A stretch of DNA of 64,000 nt from UBA10205 sp035289625. Lineage in GTDB: Archaea; Iainarchaeota; Iainarchaeia; Iainarchaeales; Iainarchaeaceae. The notes beneath the pieces were generated by a model. That model was given only the letters and a program-made list of their open reading frames with translations. It did not search any database and had not been told where the DNA came from. A program made the position numbers and the translations under genes. The stretch is from the NCBI GenBank assembly GCA_035289625.1, contig DATDWP010000028.1:86044-150043 (forward strand), given 5' to 3'. This document shows, piece after piece, positions 42,800-51,895 of this stretch (the stretch's first letter is position 1; each line of letters starts with the position of its first letter).

Positions 42800-42963
42800 G
42801 TTGTGTTACCATTGCGCAGTAGTGTAAGTATAATTAGTTTGGGGTGGAATTTTAAGCTATTCCTTGTTATTATGTAGCAGATTTTTATCTTTTTTTATAA
42901 AAAGTATTAAAAATGTGAAGTGAATTATTATTTTGACTTTCTAAAAGTTTTTTGGTGTATTTA

Positions 42964-43437
42964 ATGGGCGCATCTTTTCCAGAATCAGAATATGTCCGCA
43001 AGACATTTGTTTTGCGCAAAATGGATTTTCCTCCGCAAGTTAGCCTCACAAAGCGCTCTTTAGTTCGCTGGTTTGCCCTTAGTTTTGGTTTAATTTCAGA
43101 AAAAGAATCCCGTTCAACAATTCTTGATGTACTTGACGGGGTATTCCATTTGCAGATTTCAAAAAAACTCTCGCCCACAACACTTGAGCTTCTAGAGCAC
43201 CTAAAAACCGAGCAGCGCAAGATCGATGAGAAGCTTTTGCGCTACCATGTGAAGCGTTTAATTGATGTGGGGCTACTTGAGAGGCGCAAAGGAAAACTCT
43301 CCTTTGTAATAGACCCAACAGCAGATAGAAATGATATTGTGCGTGGTTTCCATTTTAATATTGGAAAACCTGTGCAGGAATCTTTAGAATCAATTAGCTC
43401 AGCTTTGGGTCAGATAAAGGAGAAGTATGAGAAGTGA
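42964..43437 (+). CDS. Winged-helix transcription-regulator-like protein
   Basis: 157 residues from ATG 42964. C-terminal winged helix (IDEKLLRYHVKRLIDVGLLE, RRKGKLSFVI) preceded by a helical region (ISEKESRSTILDVLDGVF). Resembles archaeal regulators with a multi-helix N-terminal dimerisation domain. Target unknown. AT-rich divergent promoter shared with the CARDB-like gene. Confidence 0.7.
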   Translation: MGASFPESEYVRKTFVLRKMDFPPQVSLTKRSLVRWFALSFGLISEKESRSTILDVLDGVFHLQISKKLSPTTLELLEHLKTEQRKIDEKLLRYHVKRLIDVGLLERRKGKLSFVIDPTADRNDIVRGFHFNIGKPVQESLESISSALGQIKEKYEK

Positions 43438-43477
43438 AAGATTAAAAACTTGAATACTGTTATTATTGTTGATTTTT

Positions 43478-43639
43478 ATGCCTAAACCAAATGGTCCCAA
43501 ACTACGCAAGCCAGCTCCCCCAGGGTCTAGAGAAATAAGAAAATTACCTGTGGCTCTTAGTCTTATTGAAGCAAGAGCGAGAAGAGCAAGAGCAGCAGGA
43601 AAACCGCCACTGCCTAAGCCAAAGCTTGGTTCAAAATGA
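43478..43639 (+). CDS. Pro/Arg-rich 53-residue protein (MPKP N-terminus)
   Basis: ATG 43478 to TGA 43639. Product begins MPKPNGPKLRKPAPPGSREI and continues with an Arg/Ala-rich helix and a Pro/Lys-rich tail. It belongs to the short basic set. A second in-frame ATG for the next gene (43636) overlaps its stop, but the next gene more likely starts at 43681. Confidence 0.55.
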   Translation: MPKPNGPKLRKPAPPGSREIRKLPVALSLIEARARRARAAGKPPLPKPKLGSK

Positions 43640-43680
43640 CAAGGTCAAGCTTTATTTTCCTTTTGCATTCTTCATTTTTT

Positions 43681-44241
43681 ATGAGTTCAGCCCTTTTAGA
43701 CAACCCGTCCCAGCAGCTAATAGTTGTTGATTCAAAAGGAAAAGAGACACGTAAAGTAATTGATAGGAAGAGCGCGCACTCAACCCCCGGAATTAAGCAT
43801 CTTGCAATCCAGATCCTTGTTTTTAATTCAAAAAATGAATTGATTTTGCACGAGCGCCCGTTAAAAAAAGTCGGTGGCGGAGTGCTTGACGCCCCCACAA
43901 CGCACATTTTAAGCGGCGAAACAAAAGAAGATTCTTGCCGCAGGTGCCTTCTAAATGAGTATGGGATTTTTCAAAAAATTCCCATAAATGTTCTTGGCGG
44001 CTACTCTTATGAAAAAGATTATGGGGATGGTTCTTGCGAAAATGAATTTTGCTTAGCTGCATACTGCACTTATGATGGGGAATTAAACCCCGACAATTCC
44101 CATGCGCCAAAAATAATTAAGGTTGCTGCTAAACAGGTAACCAAAGAGCTCAATGCCGATTCAAAAAAATACCCTATTTGGTTTAAAGAAACAGTTGAGA
44201 TTGTTGCAAAGGATAAAGAGGGGAAGAAGTTTTTTGATTAA
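43681..44241 (+). CDS. Nudix hydrolase, isopentenyl-diphosphate isomerase-like
   Basis: 186 residues from ATG 43681 (an ATG at 43636 would add an unlikely 15-residue leader). IDI-type Nudix layout: IQILVFNSKNELILHERPL, LDAPTTHILSGETKEDSC (cf. the CGHP...GE box), RRCLLNEYGIF, then ENEFCLAAYC, the IDI ENEVCPV element. The catalytic-type Cys is missing where type I IDI has it in CGHP, and the Nudix Glu pattern is shortened. Divergent from the mevalonate superoperon. IDI or another Nudix activity. Confidence 0.7.
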   Translation: MSSALLDNPSQQLIVVDSKGKETRKVIDRKSAHSTPGIKHLAIQILVFNSKNELILHERPLKKVGGGVLDAPTTHILSGETKEDSCRRCLLNEYGIFQKIPINVLGGYSYEKDYGDGSCENEFCLAAYCTYDGELNPDNSHAPKIIKVAAKQVTKELNADSKKYPIWFKETVEIVAKDKEGKKFFD

Positions 44242-44759
44242 AATGACTCTCTGAATGCAGCCCTTAAAATTAGGTTTGCATGCCTTGCCCCCCACACCAT
44301 TGCGTGTTGTGGGAAAGTATTCCCGATGCTTCTTACATCTAAATGTTTTGACATTGCCGTATTAATATTGTCCATTTCGGTTAGAGTTTTGAACAATTTT
44401 TCAGGCCCAATTGACTTTGCAAGTGATTTTTCTTCTCCAGTTAAATGAATATCTTCTGGCTGAGCTGACTTGATAAAATTATAATTTCTTGAATTTATTC
44501 TTCTTGTCAAAAGAAGCATTAATTTATTTATTTCTTCCACTTTTCTAAGTTTGCATCTGGATATTGCGATGTTAATTATTTCTTGTGCATTTCTTTTTTC
44601 AATCCTCATTCTCCATAAAGGGTAATTTTCAGAGGCAAGACGATTCCTAAATCTTAATATCGATATCGCCTTAAGGGCAGTTGCCAAATCATTTGGTTTT
44701 CTGGCTTGCCGCGCCACTTGCCTTTCTCTTCTTAGGGGATTTCCTGCTGGTTGTGGCAT
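44238..44759 (-). CDS. Hypothetical basic protein (MPQP N-terminus), last gene of mevalonate operon
   Basis: 173 residues, begins MPQPAGNPLRRERQVARQAR and is helical with many Arg/Lys. Directly abuts the phosphomevalonate kinase stop. Same style as the other interleaved basic proteins. Not recognised. Confidence 0.6.
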   Translation of the reverse strand: MPQPAGNPLRRERQVARQARKPNDLATALKAISILRFRNRLASENYPLWRMRIEKRNAQEIINIAISRCKLRKVEEINKLMLLLTRRINSRNYNFIKSAQPEDIHLTGEEKSLAKSIGPEKLFKTLTEMDNINTAMSKHLDVRSIGNTFPQHAMVWGARHANLILRAAFRESF

Positions 44760-45866
44760 TCATCTCACCCTCACTCCACTCTCTGAAATTTGAGCATCAA
44801 TCACATCAAAATCATTGTGCTCCCACTCAACTTTTATTTTGTGGGCAATTTTTGGATCAAAGCACACTGCAATGCAGCAATCCCCGCCACCTGCCCCTGA
44901 AAATTTTGCAGCTGCGTAATATTTTGAAGCAATTTGCATCATTTTGCGATGCTCTTCAATTTCAAGTTCATTCCCGCTCAGGTCCCCTAGTTGTTTTAGA
45001 ATATCCGCGTTCTCATCAATTATGGTGAGTATTTCCTTTTCTTCCGAATTTTCAAGCGCCTCGATCAGGTTTTGCGTAACTTCCCTAATCCAGAAAATTA
45101 ATTTTTCATATTCTTGTTTTTTTTGGGTTTTGAATTTTTGCATTTTTTCAACAAGCTCTTTTGTAGAAGCGCTCTTGCCGGAAAACCCAATCACTATTTG
45201 CATTCTTGAAGGAAGAGTGATATTTCTATACTCTAGCAGTGGCCAATTTTGCTCTACAATTTTACCAATTTTTTTCTTTTTAATTTGATCTAAGAGCCAC
45301 TGCGAATCAAACCTCTTGTATACAAGTGCCCCCCCAAAAGTTGAAGCTGCAATATCAAAACCTGACCCAATTTTGCCTTGGGCCAAATAGTGCGCTATAA
45401 TTGAGAGTTTGAATAAAATTTCCTTTTCGGTTTTTGAGAAAATGCCAACTCCGTGAAATTTGAGAAGCGCTGCGCAGATTGCAACAGTTGCAGCGGCGCT
45501 ACTTCCAAACCCTGGTTTTGCAGTTGAATTTTGCGATTCAATTTTGCTGATATCTGATTTTGTTTTAAGAGTGAAATGTTTGGCCCTTATTTTTTTGGTT
45601 TTGAGGTATTGGAGGGTTGTTTCAATTGCATGTTTTGTGAAAATCAATTTCTCATCATTTTCTGAAAACCTTATCTTAGAATTAGTAATCTTAGCTTTAG
45701 TGGTTATGTTGAAGTCAGAGAGTTCTATTTGGGTTTGTTTTGAATCGGTTATGCTAGCGCACACCTGCTTATCAATTGCAAGAACAATGCACTGGCAACC
45801 TTCCAAAACGCTCCATTCCCCAGAGAGCATTATTTTTCCGGGAGCGCAAACTTTCACTTCTTTCAT
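44760..45866 (-). CDS. Phosphomevalonate kinase (GHMP family)
   Basis: 368 residues from ATG 45866. GHMP kinase: motif 1 APGKIMLSGEWSVLEG (PMK-type), motif 2 AKPGFGSSAAATVAICAAL with the ATP-binding GSSAA, motif 3 AAKFSGAGGGDCCIAV. GSGFDIAASTFGG after motif 2 fits PMK. It phosphorylates mevalonate 5-phosphate, part of the classical mevalonate route found in eukaryotes, some bacteria and few archaea. Gene order places it with mevalonate kinase and the decarboxylase. Confidence 0.88.
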   Translation of the reverse strand: MKEVKVCAPGKIMLSGEWSVLEGCQCIVLAIDKQVCASITDSKQTQIELSDFNITTKAKITNSKIRFSENDEKLIFTKHAIETTLQYLKTKKIRAKHFTLKTKSDISKIESQNSTAKPGFGSSAAATVAICAALLKFHGVGIFSKTEKEILFKLSIIAHYLAQGKIGSGFDIAASTFGGALVYKRFDSQWLLDQIKKKKIGKIVEQNWPLLEYRNITLPSRMQIVIGFSGKSASTKELVEKMQKFKTQKKQEYEKLIFWIREVTQNLIEALENSEEKEILTIIDENADILKQLGDLSGNELEIEEHRKMMQIASKYYAAAKFSGAGGGDCCIAVCFDPKIAHKIKVEWEHNDFDVIDAQISESGVRVR

Positions 45867-45893
45867 AAGGGTAATAGAGCGCATGTGCCTTTA

Positions 45894-46391
45894 TTATTTC
45901 TGCCCTTCTAGATACATCCTAAACGTCTGGCAAAGCCCCGGGCTTATCTTTTTTTCTTTTTTAATTAATTCTTGCACTTCTTTGGGGCTTAAGAATTGCA
46001 CTTTTTCAACTTCGCTTTTCTGCAATTTGATTCTTCCAGCTCCGTTGCACATGAACACCCCGAGCATAAACGAATCAGGGTAGTTATCATCAATAATTAT
46101 CTTCTTTCCCAAAAATTTCAAATCCTGAACTTCTAAACCCAATTCTTCTTTTACTCCGCGCCGTGCAGCTTCTTCAAAACTCTCGCCGCTCTTTACCGTC
46201 TCTTCAATTAAGCTATAATTTCCCGGTCGAATTGCTTTTTTTGCGCTGCGTTTTTCAATTGCAACTTTTCCGTTTCGTTCCAAATACACCCCTGCGCAGC
46301 GGTAGAGCAGCCGATGTGTTTTTACCTCTTCCCGGCTAGCTTTTCCAATCACTTCATCTTTTTCATTTATGAGGTCGAGGATTTCTTGCAT
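45894..46391 (-). CDS. Nudix hydrolase (IDI/YfcD-like), copy 2
   Basis: 165 residues. DLINEKDEVIGKASREEVKT, HRLLYRCAGVYLERNGKVAI, and a Nudix box GESFEEAARRGVKEELGLEV (complete G-x5-E-x7-REUxEExGU pattern except K for E in one spot). The N-terminal segment is IDI/YfcD-like. Sits between PMK and the other Nudix gene on the mevalonate operon, so it might act on prenyl diphosphates. Confidence 0.8.
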   Translation of the reverse strand: MQEILDLINEKDEVIGKASREEVKTHRLLYRCAGVYLERNGKVAIEKRSAKKAIRPGNYSLIEETVKSGESFEEAARRGVKEELGLEVQDLKFLGKKIIIDDNYPDSFMLGVFMCNGAGRIKLQKSEVEKVQFLSPKEVQELIKKEKKISPGLCQTFRMYLEGQK

Positions 46392-46406
46392 AAAATAATA
46401 CTCCTC

Positions 46407-47021
46407 TTATTTGGAAATGGGTTTTAGGAATTTTTTATATTTTTTAACAATATATAAAAGATCTTGAGTGAACCTCTCAGGGTGTGTTTTGATTTCTTTT
46501 TCCAGTTCTATGAGAGAATAAGTTTCTATCCCGGAAGATTCCCCATCTGCAAATCTTACCGCGCCATCATAGTACCCGATGTAAAATGTCGTCATGAAAG
46601 TTTGGGTAATTTTCTTTTTTCCAATTAGCCTTGTAGATTTAAAATTTGGCACATATTCGAGCTTCTTGACTATTGCAACTGTTTTTAAGTCAGTGGATTT
46701 TATTGACATGTTAAATTCTTTTTCCGAAAAAATCGATGCCGCAAACCCTAGTTCTTCTGCGCATTCCTTTACTACTGTCATTTCAAAAGTGCTGCCGGCT
46801 TGCACATGCCCGCCAACAGTTTTGTCGTATAACCCTCGATTATCATTTTTTATCTTACTTCTTTTCTGTAAATATATCCTTCCTGCAGATGTTAGCAAAA
46901 TAAGCCTTATTGATTTTACTTTAAATGAAGGGGATTTCACTAATTCTTTGTAAAACTCCCCTCTTTCCTTAATGCCAATTAGCTTGTTGTCTGAATCATA
47001 TACTTCCAGTAATTCCTTCAT
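46407..47021 (-). CDS. Nudix hydrolase, IDI-like, copy 3
   Basis: 204 residues. LLEVYDSDNKLIGIKERGEF then IRLILLTSAGRIYLQKRSK, GGHVQAGSTFEMTVVKECAEELGF (GGHV as in IDI; complete Nudix box). C-terminal helical tail. Starts one base before the decarboxylase stop, so co-translated. The best positional candidate for IDI in this operon, but the substrate is inferred. Confidence 0.78.
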   Translation of the reverse strand: MKELLEVYDSDNKLIGIKERGEFYKELVKSPSFKVKSIRLILLTSAGRIYLQKRSKIKNDNRGLYDKTVGGHVQAGSTFEMTVVKECAEELGFAASIFSEKEFNMSIKSTDLKTVAIVKKLEYVPNFKSTRLIGKKKITQTFMTTFYIGYYDGAVRFADGESSGIETYSLIELEKEIKTHPERFTQDLLYIVKKYKKFLKPISK

Positions 47022-48014
47022 TCAAAACAGCCCCTTGCCAATTACGCGCGCTCCGCTTCCTGCATGGCACACATAAATTTTCTGCACTTCCTTCATTTCC
47101 TGCACACGTTTCTGCACAGCTTTTACATTCCTTTCAAGTGTTAAAATTTTTACCTGCGGCCCGCCATCGATTGTAAAGTAGCACTCAATCCCATCCTCTC
47201 GCATTGCCATTACTTCTTTCATCATGGTTATCGTTTCCGGTTCCCAGTATATTATGTGCGGCGTAGTTGTGTGCATTGTTGCGTGCATTTTTAGCGCGTT
47301 TAGTTCAGAAGTGCTCCCGAGCAAAGTAAAATTTTTCTCCAAAATCCCTTCGCGCACTTTTTGCAAATCCAGATCCACAGTTTCACGCCATGCTTTGTAG
47401 AATGGGGAATTTGCAACAGTTTGTGCCATCCCTGCCCGCGATTTGATTTTCTTCTCTTTTGAAGTTACAACACTAACAACCATTGCAAGTTCAGGCCAAT
47501 GGTCCTGCGGGGCAATTTGCTTAGCATAACTATCGCTGCCATCTTCATGGGTTCCGCGCATCCATTCTGCAAACCCGCCATAAATGCTCCTGCACGCGCT
47601 TCCAGACCCTTGCCTTGCAAGAACGCTAAGATCTTTTGCAGTAAGGTGCAGATCAAGCGCTTTTGTTGCAGCTAAACTAAGGGCTGCAAACGCCGAAGCT
47701 GAACTTGCAAGCCCGGCTGATTTTGGGAAGTTGCTCTTGCTCTCAATTTTACAAAATTCAGATGTTTTCCCCATTTTGCGGATTAAATTCAATTGCCCAG
47801 TTGCCCTTTGCAGCTCTTCCCCTTCAATTTTTTGTTCATCAATTGAGAGCTCATCTTTTTTATATTTAGGGGAAAATTCAACAGTGGTTGTAGTGTAGAG
47901 CCCGTCAAGTGTTAGTGAGATGCTTGAATTGTGCGGCAAAATGAGCTTCTCGTTGCGCTTTCCCCAATATTTTACAAGCGCGATATTTGAATTTGCAATT
48001 GCGGTTGATTTCAT
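47022..48014 (-). CDS. mvaD: Diphosphomevalonate decarboxylase
   Basis: 330 residues from ATG 48014. Produces IPP from mevalonate diphosphate. Key elements: IALVKYWGKR (catalytic Lys and substrate site), GLASSASAFAALSLAA (ATP-binding), GSGSACRSIYGGFAEW with the catalytic Arg, and FTIDGGPQV with the catalytic Asp. This is the classical bacterial/eukaryal enzyme, unlike the phosphomevalonate decarboxylase of most archaea. Confidence 0.92.
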   Translation of the reverse strand: MKSTAIANSNIALVKYWGKRNEKLILPHNSSISLTLDGLYTTTTVEFSPKYKKDELSIDEQKIEGEELQRATGQLNLIRKMGKTSEFCKIESKSNFPKSAGLASSASAFAALSLAATKALDLHLTAKDLSVLARQGSGSACRSIYGGFAEWMRGTHEDGSDSYAKQIAPQDHWPELAMVVSVVTSKEKKIKSRAGMAQTVANSPFYKAWRETVDLDLQKVREGILEKNFTLLGSTSELNALKMHATMHTTTPHIIYWEPETITMMKEVMAMREDGIECYFTIDGGPQVKILTLERNVKAVQKRVQEMKEVQKIYVCHAGSGARVIGKGLF

Positions 48015-48051
48015 ACTCGTCACCATGCTTTTGCTCCATGTGTTGTAAATC

Positions 48052-48618
48052 TTAACTGGTTGCCTGTCCTATTTTTTTCATAACTTCTCTGTGAATAGTC
48101 TCTAAATCAGCTGAATATTCATCTGCTCTACTTCCAAGAATTTCTTTAATGTTAATCAGAGACATATCAATCAAAGCTTTTATGGAAAATGCCACTCCTT
48201 TATCTGAAATATGTATCTCTTTTTCAGCACTTAATGCGACTAAGCGCCTGAATTCTAGTGGGCGCATTTCAATGGTTGAAAGCAGAGCCTGCCTAATGTC
48301 ATACCTCAATTCACTCATCTTCTTGGGGTTTTTAATGAATGCCGGAGTTATGGCAATCAAGGCCTTTAATATTTTTTTATACTCAGCAACTGTCACTTTT
48401 TCATCCCTCTTATATTTCTGGATAGCTTGGTTTGCCATGAACAAGTTGTGATTGTTTGTTTTCGCCTGCTCTACTTTATTTGTTTTAGCAAGCATTGTTT
48501 CCAAAAGATGCACTGAAACAGCTCTCATGATTTTACCGCTCGCATCGTGCTCGTACTTAAATTTCTCAAATTTTGCTTCAACTAATTTTGCAAGCCTTGG
48601 GAATTTTTTAAATGGCAT
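48052..48618 (-). CDS. Hypothetical basic helical protein (MPFKK N-terminus) in mevalonate operon
   Basis: 188 residues, begins MPFKKFPRLAKLVEAKF; all-helical with many Lys. Its start overlaps the mevalonate kinase stop by 11 bases, so they are co-translated. Not recognised; membership in the MP-Lys/Arg set is by appearance. Confidence 0.6.
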   Translation of the reverse strand: MPFKKFPRLAKLVEAKFEKFKYEHDASGKIMRAVSVHLLETMLAKTNKVEQAKTNNHNLFMANQAIQKYKRDEKVTVAEYKKILKALIAITPAFIKNPKKMSELRYDIRQALLSTIEMRPLEFRRLVALSAEKEIHISDKGVAFSIKALIDMSLINIKEILGSRADEYSADLETIHREVMKKIGQATS

Positions 48619-49561
48619 TTTTATTCACCCCAATTTTTATTTTATAAGCAGTAAACCCTTCCCTTTCAATTGCTTTTGCAACCTGCTCTTGCAGTTTTTG
48701 CCCAGGCGTTAGTGCAAGTACGTTCCCTCCAAGCCCTGCGCCAGTCACTTTTGCTCCCAGTGCTCCGTTTTGAAGGGAAGTTTGTACAAGCAGGTCATTT
48801 GCTTCATTGCTCACATTTATTTCTTCTAGGAGTTTTTGGTTTTTGTTCATAAGTTCTCCCACTTCTTTCCACTTTCCTTTTTCAATAAGCCCTCTTGCCG
48901 GGTATACAATTTCCTTATAATCCATAAATATCCTCTGGTATTTTTTGCGATCAGCATCTTTTTGGTGTGAAACCATTGCAACAATTTCAGCGGTGTTGTG
49001 GAAAATCCCGGTATCGGCAAAAACAACTTCAACAGGTTTTGATTTCATTCTTTCAATAAAATTTATTGGTTGTTTTTTTTCAAACCAAATCATTCCGCCA
49101 TAAGCAGAAACAGTATTATCTATTCCGCTCGGATTTGAGTGGAACACTTTTTCTGCTTCAAATGAAATCCTATTCACCTGCTCATCGCTAAGTTTTAATG
49201 AAAATTGCTCGCTAAGACACCTTGTAATAGAAACGCAAAGGGCAGCCGAACTTCCCATTCCGCCCTTGAGGCTCATATTGGTTTCAAGGTCTAGCTTAAA
49301 ATTCCTCTCTTCAATTTTGGTTTGTTTGAGTATTGCATCAATTACCCTATCAAGGGTTTTGTATTTGTGCTGCCCATATTTTATTTTTTCCCCGCTGACA
49401 AGGTCATTTGAAGTTATCCCGTCCCCGGGATTTGCTTTCACAAATTTGCAGGTAGTATTTAATTCAATTGAAGCTGCAATTCCGGGAAATCCATACACTA
49501 CAAAGTGTTCGCCGAATAAAATCGCCTTTCCCCAACCAATCCCGACTGCTCCTTTTTCCAT
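48608..49561 (-). CDS. mvk: Mevalonate kinase
   Basis: 317 residues from ATG 49561. GHMP motifs: GKAILFGEHFVVYG, GGMGSSAALCVSI, GIDNTVSAYGGMIWF with the catalytic Asp, and GAKVTGAGLGGNVLAL. ATP-dependent phosphorylation of mevalonate, first kinase of the pathway. The KGGMGSSAA and HSNPSGIDN signatures separate it from the other GHMP kinases here. Confidence 0.93.
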   Translation of the reverse strand: MEKGAVGIGWGKAILFGEHFVVYGFPGIAASIELNTTCKFVKANPGDGITSNDLVSGEKIKYGQHKYKTLDRVIDAILKQTKIEERNFKLDLETNMSLKGGMGSSAALCVSITRCLSEQFSLKLSDEQVNRISFEAEKVFHSNPSGIDNTVSAYGGMIWFEKKQPINFIERMKSKPVEVVFADTGIFHNTAEIVAMVSHQKDADRKKYQRIFMDYKEIVYPARGLIEKGKWKEVGELMNKNQKLLEEINVSNEANDLLVQTSLQNGALGAKVTGAGLGGNVLALTPGQKLQEQVAKAIEREGFTAYKIKIGVNKNAI

Positions 49562-49654
49562 TTCCACAAAACACGCCTCTGTATTAGAGTTGCTGTAAGT
49601 AGTTTTATAAGTTGGGGTTATGTATATTGATTTTTGTTGGGCTATAGTAGCTAC

Positions 49655-50002
49655 TTACAAGCGCCTTCTAAACGGTAATTTCTTTTTAGTTGCGGGGAGC
49701 TTTCTTGCAGAGAGAACTTCGCTTTTGGCAATTGCTTCAGAAACCATTCGTTCAATTTCTTTATGCTGATTGCCAATATTTAAATGAATTCTAACATTCC
49801 TTTTTGTTAACTCTTCTGCGCACAAAACAAGATCAGAAATTTTCTGTTGTAATTCCGTTATTTCTTGAGCATTGGGTTTGGCATCTCCGCGGGCTCTCAT
49901 ATTGAGTTCCAAATCATTACCCCTAATGAATAAATCAGCCTGTCTTTTTGTAAAAGTATAAAGCAAGTCATCTGTTTTATCGCCAGAAAAATCATGTGCC
50001 AT
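49655..50002 (-). CDS. Hypothetical protein in mevalonate operon
   Basis: 115 residues from ATG 50002; a GTG at 50011 is possible. Helical with a basic C-terminus (SEVLSARKLPATKKKLPF) and a coiled-coil-like middle (ITELQQKISDLVLCAEEL). Starts close to the stop of the DUF35 gene. Function unknown. Confidence 0.55.
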   Translation of the reverse strand: MAHDFSGDKTDDLLYTFTKRQADLFIRGNDLELNMRARGDAKPNAQEITELQQKISDLVLCAEELTKRNVRIHLNIGNQHKEIERMVSEAIAKSEVLSARKLPATKKKLPFRRRL

Positions 50003-50007
50003 AAAAA

Positions 50008-50412
50008 TCACCCGACAACCTTGAATTTATATCCGTAGGCAATTGCACCTTCTGCGTCAATATCTGAAATTTTGCGGAAAACTTTTTTCACTTTTGCGCC
50101 GGTTTTAATTTTTGCGCGATCAGAATCAACTATTTGCGTGAGTATTTTCACCTTGTTTGTCAGTTCTACAATTGCTAAAAAGTAAGGGGCTTCATTTTCA
50201 AACCCAGTGGGTCCTACAAACACTTCTGTCCAGGAAAGTATTTTCCCCTCGCGCGGCATTTCTTTTGCGCTAAGTTTTCCGCCCCTTCCTGCTGATGGGT
50301 CAACTACCCGCGCCGGAAAGAACTCTTCCCCTGTTTGCTCATTGATATTTCCCTCAAGTCGGTATCTTTCAGGATATTTTCTCCAATGAAGCGGAAGTGA
50401 ACCTTGAACCAT
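50008..50412 (-). CDS. DUF35 OB-fold protein of the thiolase/HMGCS complex, zinc site lost
   Basis: 134 residues from ATG 50412. DUF35 proteins bridge thiolase and HMG-CoA synthase in archaea, channelling acetoacetyl-CoA. The OB-fold part is clear: VVDPSAGRGGKLSAKEMPRE, GKILSWTEVFVGPTGF and YFLAIVELTNKVKILTQI. The rubredoxin-like zinc ribbon that normally has CxxC pairs at the N-terminus reads NEQTGEEFFPARVV with no cysteine. The structure-forming FPAR is kept. The stop overlaps the thiolase neighbour arrangement, as in other archaea. Confidence 0.85.
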   Translation of the reverse strand: MVQGSLPLHWRKYPERYRLEGNINEQTGEEFFPARVVDPSAGRGGKLSAKEMPREGKILSWTEVFVGPTGFENEAPYFLAIVELTNKVKILTQIVDSDRAKIKTGAKVKKVFRKISDIDAEGAIAYGYKFKVVG

Positions 50413-50414
50413 TT

Positions 50415-51581
50415 TCACACCTTCCTAAACAAATGCACAACAGCAGTAGCCCCAGAGCCGCCCACATTGTGCGTCAAACCAATTTCAGCGCCCTTTACCT
50501 GTCTTTTTCCTGCCATATTATTTAATTGCCAGTAAGATTCAATTGCCTGTTTTACTCCACTTGAGCCAATTGCATGGCCAAACGCCTTAAGTCCACCTGA
50601 AGTATTCGTAGGTATTGTTCCACCAATTTGTGTATTTCCCTGTTCGGTGAACTTTCCGCCTTCGCCCTGTTTGCAAAACCCAAGTGCTTCAATAGCCATT
50701 ATCTCGGCCACCGAGAAGCAATCGTGTAGCTCAGCAAAACTTATGTCTTTTGGTTTAAGTCCTGCCTGTCTGTATGCATCTTCAGCAGCAATTTTTGCAG
50801 CCCTTGTCTCCCATAAATTTTTTCTATGCGCAAGTGCAAGAGTATCAGATGCCTGTGCACTTGCAATAATTTCAACAGCTTTACCGTCAAGTTTCATTTT
50901 CTTTGCAACATCAGTTGCGCAAAGTATAACCGCTGCTGCCCCATCAGTTATAGGTGAACAATCAAGAAGTTTCAGTGGTGAGGCAACATAGCCCGAATTC
51001 ATCACTTGTTCAATTGTAATCTCATTTCTGAATTGAGCATATTCATTATGAACTGCATTTTTGTGGTTCTTTACCGAAACTGCGGCCATTTGCTCTTCTG
51101 TTGTGCCGAACTCTTCCATATGTGCCCTTGCCATTAGCGCATATAGCGCGGGGAAAGTTGCCCCCATAAATAGTTCTGTTTCCTGGTCACCGGCTCCCCC
51201 CAAAGCAAAGCTTGCATCCTCACCACTTACTTCAGTCATTTTTTCAACGCCATTTACTGAAACAATATCATACATTCCGCTAGCAATTGCCATGTAGGCA
51301 TTTCTTAGCGCCACCCCTCCGGAAGCGCATGCAGCCTCCAGCCTTGTTGCCGGTACAGGGTTTAGCCCAAGTACGTCTGCTGTCATTGCTCCAATGTGTT
51401 CCTGCCCCACAAGCCTTCCTGATGCCATGCATCCAGCGTAAACAGCTTCTATTTGTTTTCTTTCAATCCCGGAGTCCTCAATTGCCATGCTGCCTGCTTG
51501 GGCTATGAGGTCTTTGATGCTCAAATGCCAATGTTCCCCCATTTTTGTGAGGCCTATTCCGATTATAGAAACGCTTCTCAT
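50415..51581 (-). CDS. Acetyl-CoA C-acetyltransferase (archaeal thiolase)
   Basis: 388 residues, SCPx-like thiolase that condenses two acetyl-CoA. Nucleophile in EAACASGGVALRNA (Cys), FGHAIGSSG with the catalytic His, and the C-terminal THNVGGSGATAVVHLF, where archaeal thiolases differ from bacterial ones. First enzyme of the pathway; sits with DUF35 and HMG-CoA synthase as in archaea. Confidence 0.92.
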   Translation of the reverse strand: MRSVSIIGIGLTKMGEHWHLSIKDLIAQAGSMAIEDSGIERKQIEAVYAGCMASGRLVGQEHIGAMTADVLGLNPVPATRLEAACASGGVALRNAYMAIASGMYDIVSVNGVEKMTEVSGEDASFALGGAGDQETELFMGATFPALYALMARAHMEEFGTTEEQMAAVSVKNHKNAVHNEYAQFRNEITIEQVMNSGYVASPLKLLDCSPITDGAAAVILCATDVAKKMKLDGKAVEIIASAQASDTLALAHRKNLWETRAAKIAAEDAYRQAGLKPKDISFAELHDCFSVAEIMAIEALGFCKQGEGGKFTEQGNTQIGGTIPTNTSGGLKAFGHAIGSSGVKQAIESYWQLNNMAGKRQVKGAEIGLTHNVGGSGATAVVHLFRKV

Positions 51582-51895
51582 TTTTTCACCTGAATTTTTT
51601 TAAGCTGACCAACAAACATTGCAAGTAATGCAAATCCCATTGCCCCTAATATAGTAAGTAAAATTACGCTAAGTGCTGATTGTTCACAAATATGAAAGAA
51701 ATTAAAAAAATCATAGAAAAAGTTCTCGATTGAGCCGACTTGGGTCAAATGATATTTGGCTTGAAAAGATAACTCGTCTCTTTTGCAGTTGCCTCCAAAG
51801 TATCGTGGAAATATAACTCCAGCAAAAAGTATTAATGTTACTATAAAATATTTTGTCCATCTTTTAAACTGAAAATTTGTGTCCACTTCATTCAC
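51578..51895 (-). CDS. Small membrane protein in mevalonate operon
   Basis: 105 residues with two membrane helices (YFIVTLILFAGVIFPRYF near 16-33; ALSVILLTILGAMGFALLAMFV near 72-93). Overlaps both neighbours by a few bases, so it is translationally coupled to HMG-CoA synthase and thiolase. Not recognised. Confidence 0.65.
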   Translation of the reverse strand: MNEVDTNFQFKRWTKYFIVTLILFAGVIFPRYFGGNCKRDELSFQAKYHLTQVGSIENFFYDFFNFFHICEQSALSVILLTILGAMGFALLAMFVGQLKKIQVKK

